A stretch of DNA of 64,000 nucleotides, from contig CP085830.1 in assembly GCA_020809705.1 (NCBI GenBank), positions 2,170,001 to 2,234,000 of the forward strand, in the 5' to 3' direction. Under the pieces are notes generated by a model. It ran no database searches. It saw only the letters and a list, made by a program, of their open reading frames with translations, and was not told where the DNA came from. Positions 34,252 to 45,605 of the stretch are shown piece by piece. A program made the position numbers and the translations under genes. The stretch's first letter is position 1, and each line of letters begins with the position of its first letter. This stretch comes from Calonectria ilicicola. Lineage: Eukaryota; Ascomycota; Sordariomycetes; Hypocreales; Nectriaceae.

Positions 34252-36268
34252 ATGTCGTCCCGCAAGGTCCGCGTCAAAAAGCTCAATATCAAAACAACCC
34301 TCCCCGTCCTTCGTGAGGACCAGATCGATCCCTCCGAGTACGAAGCCCTTACAACCGAAAACCAAATCGCAACCGGTGTCGAGCAAGCCGAGGAAAAAGT
34401 GAGTCTTTTTCGCCGCATAGTCGCCCTGCCACATATCGTGATATCACGTGCATTTGCACGTGATATGGCTTGGCATCCTTCCCGTGATGCATCATGAAAG
34501 ACCCACTTGGGACATGATACATGATGCATCCAACCCACCAAGACTCACAAACTGACCCAATTGGTTGTAGGAATACCATCTCCAGTCCATCCTCAAAGAG
34601 GCCGGTACTAGCAATGATCAAGAAATTCCAGTACCGCCTCCTCAGGAGAGCGACATTAACTATAATGGGCTCTACCCGGTGAACTGGAACCAGCCTTCCT
34701 CTTACATCCGTTTCTCGCAAACAGTAGAGGAGTGCATTACATGCCTTTATGACATGACCACGGAAGATGATGAATACCTGAGCCAATACAATAGTAAACC
34801 GCCGGCCGCCGGCCCCCTTTCCGAAGATGACTTTGAGCGCATCATGGAGGTGTTTGAGGACACGGCGGCCGAGCAAACACCCTTTGCATCAGTCGACAAT
34901 ACTGTTGTCGCCTATGACATGATGGTTCCTGCTCTGAACCACCTTGGTTCGCCTTCAATCCTCCAGCACGCCAAGCCCGTCTACGAGTACTGGAAATCAA
35001 GCCGGCAATCTGCTGGGAACAAGCCTCTGCACCCAAGTCTCAAGTTTGAGACGCATCAGGAGACTGATGACACTGATCCTTACGTCTGTTTCCGACGTCG
35101 TGAGGCTCGCCAAACCCGAAAAACCCGTGCCCGTGATAACAAGATCGCTGAGACACTCAAGAAACTGCGTCGTGAGCTCGAAGATGGGCGTCAACTGGTT
35201 CTTGTGTCTTACGAACGTGAAATACTGAAACGAGACTTGCTTACCATGGACCGAGCCCTCTTTGAAGAGCGAGCAAGGCTCAAGGATATTAAACTTAGAC
35301 TGGGTATCAAGGAGGGTGATGAAGACCTCATCAACCAAAAGGTATGTGATATGGCTTATCTCAACTTCAAGAATAATACCCCGGTACTAACCGATGCCCA
35401 GCCCCAGAAACGCAAGCCTGCAGAAGCCCCTGTCATGCAACGACCACCTGGCGCCCACCTACGGGCCCCAGTACGGTCAGATGGTAGAACACTGGAGACA
35501 GATCTCGTCTCGTTGGCTGACAAGCTGGCTGAGAAGGAGAATGAACTCCGACTTGATATAGAAATGAAGGTTCAGAACCACCGAAAGTGGAACCAGAATC
35601 ATATCGATCTCACTCGAGATCCTTTATCACCGGTCAAGGATCAGGGAATGGAACTGAAGTTCCGACCGGCCAAAACCCAATACTTAATGACACCTCCTGC
35701 ATCCACGTCATCAGAAATGGATGTGGACGAGGACTCACCAGATGCTATGCAAGTGGACAAGCAGGAGCAGCCCTTGTTCCAGTTCACAGCGGGAGGTGCT
35801 AGCGAACCCCCCAAATCTAGCCAGCCTGCGTTCCGCCGTCGCATTGGACGATTGAACCGACTTTGGATAGACCGACGTGGAATGATTACCCCACCACGAG
35901 CTGAAGATGAGTACTCAGATCGCTGGAAATATGACTCTGACTCAGAAGACGATGAGCCGCCAGTGTATGAGGTGGATCCCTTTGACACCCGCGCTTTGAA
36001 ATTCAGAGCGACTATCCCCCTAAACCCTTATATGTTCAGAGGGAGACCGGCAGTGCCTCCAGAAGCTGTAAATGCAGCACAAGCAGCTGCAGCACAGGCA
36101 GGGAACCGAGTATTACCACCACCAGTGGCCGCTGCAGCGGTGGCAGCAGCGCAAGCACAAGCGCAGGCGCAGGCGGCCCAGGTACAAGCAGCTGCCCAGG
36201 CGCAGGCGCAAGCGCAAGTAAAGGCTCAAGCCCAGGCTCAAGCGCAAGCTAAAGCGGCGGCTGCTTAA
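34252..36268 (+). CDS. EPL1: enhancer of polycomb-like protein EPL1 (NuA4 subunit)
   Basis: Exons 34252-34398, 34571-35341 and 35402-36268 give 594 residues. The N-terminus (MSSRKVRVKKLNIKTTLPV, then REDQIDPSEYEAL) is the EPcA start. The domain continues through INYNGLYPVNW and VEECITCLYDMTTEDDEYL to about residue 220. EPL1 bridges the catalytic Piccolo module (Esa1-Yng2-Eaf6) to nucleosomes in the NuA4 histone H4/H2A acetyltransferase. A charged helical linker and a Ser/Pro-rich middle follow, then an Ala/Gln repeat tail (about residues 535-594). The second intron (60 nt; GTATGT, TACTAAC, CAG) is a multiple of three with no stop, so unspliced reading adds 20 codons. The first intron (172 nt) contains inverted repeats. 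Confidence 0.93.
34441..34530. repeat. two inverted repeats inside EPL1 intron 1
   Basis: The first repeat has 12-bp perfect arms, ATATCACGTGCA at 34441-34452 and its complement at 34455-34466. Each arm contains an E-box core, CACGTG. The second has 11-bp perfect arms, GATGCATCATG at 34486-34496 and its complement at 34520-34530. Both can fold as hairpins in the pre-mRNA. Confidence 0.9.
36076..36265 (+). repeat. Ala/Gln-coding repeat at the 3' end of EPL1
   Basis: Codons GCN and CAR alternate in short units (AQ, AQAQ, AAA, QVQA, KAQ) to the stop codon. The units use different synonymous codons, so this is an old, protein-level repeat rather than a fresh microsatellite. Confidence 0.85.
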
Positions 36269-38253
36269 GACAGCACCTCACTCCCATGATGTTCGATGTT
36301 GGCTCAGTGTTACTCGTGTATGATATTGTCTGTTGTGTTTATACCCATTATTGAAAGGATACGGAAGGGGGAGGTCTTTGTTTGTTGGACCAGGTTCAAG
36401 ATGTATAGTATTGAGTCGTGGGCCGGGGCATTGCGCGGAGTTTGGAGCTTGAGGGGTCTTTGGGCTTAGGCGTGGCGAGCCCGTTTGGTGGCCCAGGTCG
36501 AAAATTGAAAAATAAATACCGGTCTGCTTTCAGACCGTAATAATACTTTGTCCCCTTTGACACGAATGTGACTAGGCATGCGAGGATAGTATGTAGGGTC
36601 GATAGTCGGTGACGTGGTCACGGTGGTGGGCATTGGGGTGACCGGCTGACACTCAAGTAAGAGCGAGGTGTAGCTTTCGGCGCCTCACAGACAAGGGCGA
36701 GGCTGCAGCCTGTGGCCTGCGGTGAGGTTGAGGTTGAGGGCGGGGCATGACGAGACAAACGACGGCGGAATCGTGGCAATTCGGAGCATTATAATCGAGA
36801 GTGGAATGTCGGGAAAGGAGAAGCGGAAGGTTTCGATCGGTGGTGTTGTCGGAAGGAGGGATGAGCTTGGACTAGGGTCCTAGGCAATAAGTCAGTCATG
36901 TTAGCCCAAAGGCCGGAGCCAAGCGGGTGAGGCAGAGCAAGGCTGTGCCTTGTATCAGGACAAGGGAAGCGGGACCACAACGCACCAAATGCAAGACATA
37001 AATATCATGTAGACTGGCAGACAGGATAGATTCGGTAGGTGAAAAAACAAGAGTGTGATCTGTCGAGTGGAGGTGATGTGTAGAGAGGAGGAGGAGAGAG
37101 ACCCCCGAAGCCGAACGTGGGTGGGTTTGCGTTTGATCCGAAGCGAGCTGCTTGCTGGTTGGGTGGTGGTGGGTTGCAGCAGTGGCGCGGCGTAACAGTG
37201 AAAAGTGAGTGAGCAGCCTGGGCCCTGGAACAAGTAAGGTGGCGCTGGATTTCTTTCGACAGCGCGGTTTGTGGTCCCTCAGGTCCTTGTGACAGTGGGC
37301 TCCAGGCGCTAAATGGCTAGCTTGTTAGTGGGCTCTCACGAGACACTGCAACCAAGTCTGTCCTAGTACCTAGCACGGCAGAAAAAAAAAATTCTAAACC
37401 TACCGCCTACTAGTCGCCGGCAACGGTAGCTATGGAATATCGTCTTGCTCCCAGTGGGTTTTTTTTTTTCTGTGGCTTTTTTTTTCAGTAGTCGCTAATG
37501 GGGTTGGTTCCACGGCGGGTTCCGCTGAAGATCCTGTCGGGGAAAAAAAATATCTCCAAGCTGATGTGGATTCTGCAACTGCTCATTCTCCTGTGCAGTG
37601 ACGAAGAGGCCCGGAATTAAAAAGGCAATGCAACCTGTCAGCCCTCTAGCCACATTTCGAAATCATCTGAGAAAAACACAATTGGACGGATTTTTTCAGT
37701 CAGGATGGGCTCGAGCAAGTCAGAAAGAGGTATATTCTGTTGTGGGGGAGGTGGTAGCAGCAGTTGCACTAGCTCTTAGCGGGCCATGACGCACGGCGGC
37801 CAAGCTGACCTCAACTGCCAAAACTGAAGATCTTGATCAGTCGGACGGGGCTGATTAACTAAGCGAACACTTAATGGCTCCCCCACCACTGAGTGCCTGG
37901 GCCTGGACCTGGGCTTGCTGCCCCTCCATTTTTCTTATCGCCCCTCATTTTTTTAGAGCCGCGCAAACAACGTCTGATGCTCGACAACGAGCCGTGACAC
38001 AGCTCATATTACTGGCTCAACGTTCATTACTAGAGTTGTCTTGAAACGCAATATACCCGGCCATTTTATTCTGAACTTATTGAGACTAGACATAGACTCT
38101 CCTAGTTAACGATACGAAACGATCGCGACTAAGCCGACATCGCCATCAACTCAATACTCACCACGACACTTTTACTTCTCTCTTGATACCCCACTACGAG
38201 TTTAAACGATCCCCTCGACCTACCATCGCAACTTCGACTTCACCCAAAACACA
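36269..38253. other. intergenic region between EPL1 and KAE1
   Basis: These 2.0 kb hold no supportable gene. A 7-bp hairpin (CGGTCTG / CAGACCG, 4-nt loop) lies at about 36,520-36,537, about 250 bp after the EPL1 stop. Poly-A and poly-T runs lie at 37,382-37,550. The last 200 bp are leader-like and precede KAE1. Confidence 0.55.
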
Positions 38254-39294
38254 ATGGCGTTTGAAAACAAATCTTCCTACATCGCCCTTGGTTGTGAAGG
38301 CTCAGCCAACAAGCTTGGCATCGGTGTCATCCTGCACACCAAGGACGAAACCAAGATCCTCTCCAACCTGCGTCACACCTTCGTCTCCCCGCCAGGTACA
38401 GGCTTCCTCCCCAAAGACACCGCCGCTCACCACCGCTCCCACTTTGTAAGCCTTGCCCGCAAGGCCATCGCAGAAGCTGGCATCTCTCCTGCCGATGTCG
38501 ACTGCATTTGCTTCACAAAGGGCCCCGGTATGGGTGCCCCGCTCAACAGCGTTGCGGTGGCTGCTCGGACCCTTGCTCTGCTCTGGGATGTGCCTCTAGT
38601 TGGTGTAAACCACTGCGTTGGGCATATTGAGATGGGCCGTTATATCACCGGGGCCGACAACCCTGTCGTGCTATATGTCTCTGGTGGAAACTCCCAAGTA
38701 ATTGCTTATGCTGAACAGCGCTACCGCATATTTGGCGAAACACTTGATATTGCTGTCGGAAACTGCCTCGACCGCTTTGCCCGCACGCTCGAGATTAGCA
38801 ACGACCCAGCTCCCGGTTACAACATCGAGCAGCTTGCCAAGAAGGGCAGCAAGCTGCTCGACCTCCCCTACGCAGTCAAGGGCATGGATTGCTCTTTCTC
38901 TGGCATTCTTGCCTCAGCCGATGCCCTCGCCGCGCAGATGAAGGAGGGCGCGGACTTTACCCCCGCAGACCTGTGCTTTACCCTACAGGAGACCGTCTTT
39001 GCCATGCTTGTCGAAATCACGGAGCGCGCCATGGCCCATGTTGGAAGCTCCCAGGTCCTTATTGTGGGTGGTGTAGGTTGTAACGAGCGTCTGCAGGAAA
39101 TGATGGGCCACATGGCAGCCGAGCGCGGAGGCTCCGTTTATGCCACTGATGAGCGATTCTGCATCGACAACGGGATCATGATTGCTCACGCAGGGCTACT
39201 AGCCTACGAGACAGGGTTCCGCACCCCCCTTGAAGAGAGCACATGTACGCAGCGCTTCAGGACCGACGAGGTCTTTATTAAATGGAGAGACTGA
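38254..39294 (+). CDS. KAE1: tRNA N6-adenosine threonylcarbamoyltransferase KAE1 (KEOPS complex)
   Basis: Intronless, 346 residues, full length. It belongs to the Kae1/TsaD/OSGEP ASKHA-fold family. It starts with [15 protein letters not shown], has [20 protein letters not shown], and carries the metal-binding pair in [11 protein letters not shown] (H120, H124). [19 protein letters not shown] and [10 protein letters not shown] follow. The final metal ligand lies in the [12 protein letters not shown] block. With threonylcarbamoyl-AMP from Sua5, KAE1 and its KEOPS partners place t6A at position 37 of ANN-decoding tRNAs. There is no N-terminal targeting extension, so it is the cytosolic/nuclear enzyme rather than the mitochondrial Qri7 form. 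It converges on the AMPK beta gene. Confidence 0.97.
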   Translation: MAFENKSSYIALGCEGSANKLGIGVILHTKDETKILSNLRHTFVSPPGTGFLPKDTAAHHRSHFVSLARKAIAEAGISPADVDCICFTKGPGMGAPLNSVAVAARTLALLWDVPLVGVNHCVGHIEMGRYITGADNPVVLYVSGGNSQVIAYAEQRYRIFGETLDIAVGNCLDRFARTLEISNDPAPGYNIEQLAKKGSKLLDLPYAVKGMDCSFSGILASADALAAQMKEGADFTPADLCFTLQETVFAMLVEITERAMAHVGSSQVLIVGGVGCNERLQEMMGHMAAERGGSVYATDERFCIDNGIMIAHAGLLAYETGFRTPLEESTCTQRFRTDEVFIKWRD

Positions 39295-39732
39295 GCCTGG
39301 GCCTGCCTTTCCTAGATACCCTGTGTTGTTGTGTCTGTGTGCTTGTATATGTCTGTGCTGTCATTCCTGTATCATTCGATCCCCATAGCCGTAAACTCTC
39401 ATCATCGATTCCACATGTCTTAACTCGTTGCAGATAACCCGAGAGGCAGTTCCTCGCAGCCATTCCAAGATTCCGTCATCTACTTATCCCCCTCTAACGA
39501 TAACTAGCCAGCAGCAAAACATAAGCAAAGGGGGAAAGCTCCATTGTTAATCCATGCGCCATCTGGGGCGTCCCGAGATTTATGCCAAATATAAGCCCGC
39601 TCCTACAACGTTGATTCCAAGCAGCAATCGAAAATAAGTTTGTGATGTAAATTGGATGCAAAGTTGGCTCCAGAGCGAAGCTTCCCTCCCCTTCAAGAAA
39701 TAGGCAGCTTTGGTTTTCTTTCAATGGACTCC
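39295..39732. other. convergent 3' spacer KAE1 / AMPK beta
   Basis: This 438-bp spacer between two facing 3' ends is presumably 3' UTR sequence of both genes. I recognise no gene or repeat in it. Confidence 0.6.
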
Positions 39733-41388
39733 TCAGCCCTCATCTGTTGAAGTAGGCTTGTACATGATAGTTGTAACATACTAAATTCCCCAAAAGTCAA
39801 TATTTCTCCCTATTCGCACCCCAATTGCATTGGATAAAAAACGTACCTTGTTCCTGTATCGAGTCGTTGCTGATACAGCGAGGATGTTGTTCTTAATGCT
39901 GCTAGTAGCGAGATGGTTTAGAATCGTGTGGTTGGGCATGTTAAGAACGCTGTTGTCGTCCTTCATAAGCGTCGCGGCATTGAGAATAGGCTTGCTTAGG
40001 AAACCTGGAAGCGAGGGTGGGTTGGGAAGCTTCTCAATGGCCGTGACAGCATACTGATAAGCGGACGAGTCCTCAGGCTGGTCAAAGTCCAAGAGGTAGG
40101 AGGGAATGGGGTTGCGATAAGCATCCGGTGGTAGAACCTCCTTGCCCTTGGGAGGCTGCTGCTGCTGCTGGGGCTCTTGGTGTGGCTGGGGCTGGGGCAG
40201 ATTCTGCTTGGGCTGCTCGGCGGGCGCCTTTGCCGCGGACCCGGCAAGCTTGTGAACGTCGTCTGGATTGACTTCAATGAAGTTGACCAGGTTGTTTCCG
40301 AAGTCGACTGTGGTGGGCAGGTCGGGAGACGTCTGCATGACGCCGTCGACGAGGAATCGTACATGGTGAGTTCCGGGGAGAATGTGGACAGTTGCGGCAA
40401 AGCAATCGGGCTTGCCATCTCTGTTGTTCCCCATATGTTAGTATTATATATATGACGGACGTGGGGGGTCTTCATCTGTATATTCACAGCCCTGTCATGG
40501 CCGGGTGTAACATCCAACCGAGACGGCGCAGGCCGATAAGGCCAAGCCACTGCAGTACAGAGAACACGGGCGGCCGCGTTGGATGTCTCGGACGGAGGTA
40601 ACCATGGGGTAGGGGTAGAGAAATACTCACACCTGGTGAAGTCGCTGCTTCCGATTCCACTGGAAAATGGTGCCCGTCACGTAGACCTTGTCACCACCGC
40701 GCTTCCACTCGAGCCTGGTCGGGACCGTGGGCCTCGTCTTATCGACGCGCAACTCCTCGCCTTCCTCCTCATCGACCGTGGTGGCGCTGAGAGCCGAGCT
40801 CTTGCGGGTCATGCCATCCGACGACGAATCGATGAGCTCGACATCGGGCAGGGCTGGGTCCTGGTCCGGGGCAAGGATGGGCGAGCCCGGAGTGTGCACC
40901 TCCTCCTCAATGGGCAGCGGCAGGCGCGGCGGGCGGGTCAAGTACATGTCGGTGATGCTGCTGTTGGGGATGAGCGGCGGGTCGGGCAGGGCCGAGTGGT
41001 GGGAGCGGACGGACGAGGCCTCGATGGGCACGTCGACGGGCTTGGAGGGTTCATCGCGGGGTGCAGGCTTGGCCTCTGCGGCGGCGGGGATGGGAGGTGC
41101 GGCGGGCTTGGAGGGCACCGAGGCGTTGCTGTGCGGCGAGCCACTGAGCGAGGAGACGGCCGTGGGAGGCAAGCTCTTGGGTCGGTTGACGACGGTGGAG
41201 CCCTGGGCCTGGGCAAGTGAAGGCTCCGGAGGCGCTGCGGACCGGGTGGTTGTGTGGCCGGGGATGATGTTGCGGGCGTCCTTGCGGTGCTGCCGAGGCG
41301 AGTCGTGGCCGGAGCCGGGGGCGGACGCCGTGGGAGTCGACGTCGTCGGCGTGGCGGGCTTGGACGACGACGACGGGTTGTTGCCCAT
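39733..41388 (-). CDS. AMPK/SNF1 complex beta subunit (GAL83/SIP family)
   Basis: Three minus-strand exons, 41388-40631, 40420-39847 and 39780-39733, give 459 residues. The start MGNNPSSSSK fits an N-myristoylation site, as in other beta subunits. Residues 10 to about 220 are Pro/Ser/Ala-rich and probably disordered. A glycogen-binding-type CBM48 domain (about 230-325) includes KVYVTGTIFQWNRK, ILPGTHHVRFLVDG and FGNNLVNFIEV. The second carbohydrate-contacting Trp of mammalian beta subunits is not present after the LVDG turn. The C-terminal ASC domain has PSYLLDFDQPE, LNMPNHTILNHLATSSIKNN and ends YVTTIMYKPTSTDEG. The subunit scaffolds the Snf1 kinase with its gamma subunit and directs its location. 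Intron 1 (210 nt, GTGAGT) splits the CBM. Confidence 0.94.
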
Positions 41389-42653
41389 GGTGGAGTGAGG
41401 TGAGTGTGCGTCCGTCTATGCGTGGGTATTCGTGTGCGAGTGCGAGGTATGAGAAGAAGGGATTTGCCGAAGGGCGGCAGGCAGCGAACGGCAAGGGAGG
41501 CGGCAAGGCCTCGGGGTGCCGGAGGTGGTGAAGGAGGAACGAGTCACAGGAAGGAGGGAGGGAGGGAGGTGTCCTGAGATGTTGAAGCCAAAGTCGACGT
41601 TTGGGGGGGGTTCGTACTCGAAGGTGGTGACGGCGGTGGAGGGGGTGGTGTGGAGAGAGGTCAGGACGCGGAGGGACGAAAGGAGCCCGGCGGCGGTTTA
41701 TCGCAAATGGCACCCCCGAATGCGGGCAGCTCGCAGTGTCCAAGCACTCGGGTCCCTTGTCTCTCACTGCCAGATGGCATATTTTGGCCGGCCGATTGCC
41801 TTGCTGGAGCAAACCCGCGCTGTTATTCCGCCCCCCTCAACAGTCAATCAAGCCCAAACCAAGGCAACGAACCAAAGGCTCGGCATTGCCTCTAACCGCC
41901 AAACGTACCACACACATGGCCGCAACGCCCCCGGATTTGTGTAGCGCGGGGAGCGAGGGAGCTGTCAAAAGCTAGCAGGCAAAAAAAGAGGGTTTACTTA
42001 GTTAAGTGACAGAAAAAGAAAAAAAAAAAAAAAAAAAGAATCCAATGGCGTGCCGCCTAAAGAAATTCAATTGACGGGGGGCCTGGGTCGCATCCTCATA
42101 CTAGTCACGATGGCTGTTATTCTGTCACACGACTGGTTGTTTTTGTATTTTATCCCCTAACCCTTGGCCATCATCAACTCTATCCAAGTCTTGCCTGTAT
42201 CCAGGACAGTGGAGAGAGAGAGATGTGGGAGAGCGTGGTTCAACCTAAAAGCCTAGGCCGAATGCAAGGGATGTTAAAATGGGACTTGGCGTGTACTTCC
42301 CCAGGCGCTGTAGCCACAGCAGTGAAGCGCTGTACCCCCGCAAGCTCGCACAGGTAGCCCCTATTGCCGATCCCCGGGCGTGCTGTCACAGTGGCTGCTC
42401 TCGCTGGCATGCCACAGGTGGGGTGAGACGGGCCGAACCTCTATCAACCATGGCTCATCGCAATGCATCTCATTACATTCACATCTCAGCTCACTCACGA
42501 CCGCTCTCACGGCATCCTTTCTTTAACTCTGCGATTCCTTGACGCGCAGAGGGACTCTGGAAACTCTTCAATGCCATCCTAAAGCACTCCCAGCCATGCT
42601 GTGACAAGGACGCGCCCGCCCTCTTCCCTTTGAACTCAAAGCACCTCTTGATC
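41389..42653. promoter_or_regulatory. divergent promoter region AMPK beta / membrane protein
   Basis: These 1.27 kb lie between outward-facing starts. The sequence includes a poly(dA) tract at about 42,012-42,040 (18 consecutive A within an A/G run), which is likely to exclude nucleosomes. No gene is supported. Confidence 0.55.
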
Positions 42654-43330
42654 ATGGCCGACCAATCACCCTCCATAACCTCCGTCTTCCTTGATGCTCT
42701 CTCCGCCACCTTCTCCTTCCTCTTCTCCATAAACTGGTCACTTCGCATCTCTCAGCTCTTTTACCTCTTCGCCCTTCCCTTCCGCCTTGCTCTGTATCCC
42801 TTGCGCTTCATCACGGCCATTCTTCTTAACGTCCTTCTCACCATCTTTGCTCCCGCAATATATTTGTTCTCGTCATTCATCGCAGTTTTCCAAGCTTTCA
42901 CAGCCTTTTTAGTCAGTCTTGAGGTAAGCTATTCCCACCCGTGTTTGTTGTGAGATATAACGGCTAACTGATTGCCATCGACAGCCCTTGTACACTTTTG
43001 TAAGATGCCATCTCTCTCTTCCCATCCTCGTTATGGCACGTCTAACAAATCATCTAGTTTGGCGCAGCAGCAGGCGTCGGCATCATTTCTGGCATCATCC
43101 TCGCCATCTTTTCCTCAGTCATCACCAGCCGCCTGGGCATGCAAGACGATGACTATTCGCCAAGCTCCAGATCCAAAAGCAAGCTTCTCAGTGACTCTCA
43201 AAGTCGTCGAGATTCCTCCTCTACAGATCTCGATTGGCAGTGGCTTGATTCCGCTTCCTCTCGACGCAAACCGGCCGCTGGCCTACTTTCTCAAACAATC
43301 CACGAGGAAGACGATGACTCTGAATTCTAA
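42654..43330 (+). CDS. small multi-span membrane protein, uncharacterised
   Basis: Exons 42654-42923, 42985-42999 and 43058-43330 give 185 residues. The middle exon has only 15 nt (PLYTF), flanked by consensus introns (GTAAGC...ACAG; GTAAGA...CTAG, with CTAAC branches). Residues 10 to about 90 are almost continuously hydrophobic and form probably two or three membrane or re-entrant segments, including LFYLFALPFRLALYPL and FITAILLNVLLTIFAPAIYLF. A further clear transmembrane segment is GAAAGVGIISGIILAIFSS (about 97-115). The last 65 residues are Ser/Asp/Arg-rich, presumably a cytosolic, phosphorylatable tail ending EEDDDSEF. I recognise no family. It is convergent with BUR1. Confidence 0.75.
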
Positions 43331-43661
43331 CCCAAGATGGCCAATGCCATCCATGTTTTCACTTCAAATAGCTAGAGATGCTTCACTAAGAGTACAAGTT
43401 CCTACACCCGCTCCTACAGCCAACCAAAATCATGTCTCCTCATCGGAGGCTTGTCAACAACTAGCGTCACGTCCCGCTACTTCATGCTTTCAAATAGCAA
43501 TGCCACGCCTAGTCTTGTAATAATAACGTCTTCTCTTTCCTTCCAATCCGTTTGCGCCGCACTTCGTACCTGTATCATGCTCATATGTTTGTGCCTGTTT
43601 ATGTAATCAACTCTGGTAACGCCTGTTTCATCTTTGCGAGCGATCCTGTTGACCGAGCATC
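43331..43661. other. convergent 3' spacer membrane protein / BUR1
   Basis: These 331 bp between facing 3' ends are presumably shared 3' UTR territory. Nothing else is recognised. Confidence 0.6.
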
Positions 43662-45605
43662 CTATCGTCGGTACACATCGCGGTCTGATCTCTCTCGGTC
43701 TCTTGATCGCTCGAGTCGTGGTGATCGGCTGCGGCTCATAGTGCCGCGATCACGGTCGTAGCGCCGATCCTCCCTACTGTTGCGCCGGCGTCGTTCATCG
43801 CGAGGCCAATCTTCTCGGGGCCGGTCATCCCGAGGCGGACGATCATCTCTCCAGCGGCCTCCATCGTCCCGTTTATAGGCAGGAATGTACGTATCAATAT
43901 CTGCGCCACCTCGAGGCCCGGGGCCGCCCCGACCACCGCGCGGTCCTCGGTCCCGGTAGTCACCCTCTTCTCCTGGGGGTGGACGAGGAGGAGGCCCTCG
44001 GTCTCGTTGCCAAGCAGGCCGGCGTTCATCAGGACCGTTTCGGTAGCGACCGCCGTTCACCCCGTTGCGACCATTACCATATGCATCGCTGCTGTTGAAG
44101 CCAGCTGTGGCTCCATTCGCATCTGGGCCGATACCCACGGTTCCACCCTTGGGAGCTGGGGGCAAAGCAGCCTTGCGATCATGGAATTTTCTTCGGTCAA
44201 GTTCGTGGCTCTCTTCATAGGTTGGAATCTCATGAGGCTCCAAGGGGAGTGGTGCCATCTTGAAATATGGGTGATTAAGGGCATCAACCGCGTTGATTCG
44301 CGTCCGCCAATCGAGTTTCATCAACTCTTTCAAAAGTGAGATGGCTCCTGAGCCGAATCTGAGAACCGATGTTAGACTCGGATAGCTGAAAACAAGGAGG
44401 GGCAGGTGCAGGTGCTAGCTTACTCTCTGAATCGGTTTTGAATGTTACCAGGCCGAGGGCGTACTGTTAAATGATCGCCTCCTGGCAGCATTTTCCATCT
44501 AGGCATGTTTTCATCTGTAGGGGATCCCATCAGGTCCCAGATAATTTCAAGCTGATGAGTGTCGCTTTCACCAGCCAGAATGGGTTTTCGCACAAGCATT
44601 TCACCAAAAATACAGCTACTCAAGGTTAGATTCTGTTGGATACAAAACCGAGACCGTGCATTGTACTCACCCTACTCCCCAAACGTCAATAGCGGGTGTG
44701 TATTGGCGCAGCTGTAGCAACAGCTCCGGTGGTCGATACCATCGTGTTACCACCAGGCCAGTGTACTCTCGTTTACCGTCACCCATGGGCTGACCAGTTT
44801 TGGGAGTCTGTCCATCGTAGTGACGCGCTAGACCGAAATCTGCAATTTGCAAGATACCTTGGTTGTTGATGAGAAGGTTGGCAGCCTTCATATCGCGGTG
44901 AAGAATATGATTCTCGTGTAAATAGCGAAGACCCTCGAGAAGTTGGAGCATATAGCACTTGATCTGAGCCTCCTTAAATTGCACCGAAGGGTTGTCGAGG
45001 AGACCAGAAAGATCGTGGTCCATGTAGGGCATTACCATGTACATGATGGGCTTCTTGCGCTTATCGCCTGGAAGAAATCGCGTTAGAAATCGGGACAAGG
45101 CAAATTGGGTGGCTTAGGAATGGGCGCTCACCTGAACGAGAGGGATGCTCAACGGCCATATCCTCTAGCCGGAGAATGTTCTTGTGAGACAAGAGCTTGA
45201 GCAGTTTGATCTCTCGAAGCGCTGTAATTGGAAACTAAAGGGTGTCAGAGAGGCAAAAGTCGAAGTTGTGAGCAAAGTTCGAGCATGACATACGCCATCC
45301 TTTTCATGGTGCATAATGATTTTCTTGAGTGCAACAGATGCGCCCGTCTTTCGTGATCGAGCTCGGTGAACCTCACTGGAGAGAGAAAAAGACCAACGTT
45401 AGCAAGGTTGCTTTACCTCAGACCGTCAATGGCATGCGCGTGGTGGGAATTCGCCATACCCAAAGGTTCCCTCGCCCAGTTTGCCCTGCAGCTCATAGTC
45501 GGAAATGCGAGAGCAGCCCAGAAAGCTGGACCGCGGTCGCAGGTGATTGAGAGCAAAAGTCCGCGGGGATGTGCCGTCTGGCGGCGTATCTGTTTGTCGC
45601 TCCAT
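43662..45605 (-). CDS. BUR1: CDK9-like CTD kinase BUR1/SGV1
   Basis: Six minus-strand exons, 45605-45460, 45375-45294, 45234-45132, 45067-44671, 44615-44424 and 44358-43662, give 538 residues. The kinase domain starts near [16 protein letters not shown]. It has VALKK, the diagnostic cyclin-binding helix PITALRE (P78-E84), HRD (D169) and DFG (D187). A T-loop with [14 protein letters not shown] follows. Together with its cyclin BUR2, this nuclear kinase phosphorylates the RNA polymerase II CTD linker/Spt5 and promotes elongation. The C-terminal tail (about 345-538) is long, rich in Arg, Gly, Pro and Asp, with RGG-like and RSRSP motifs, and probably disordered. All introns are 51-84 nt with consensus ends. 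The gene is divergent from the asparaginase gene. Confidence 0.95.

Noticed and set aside
40579..41398. Two long plus-strand frames of more than 200 codons
   Set aside because: Both are antisense to the Pro/Ser/Ala-rich first exon of the AMPK beta gene and show no family features.
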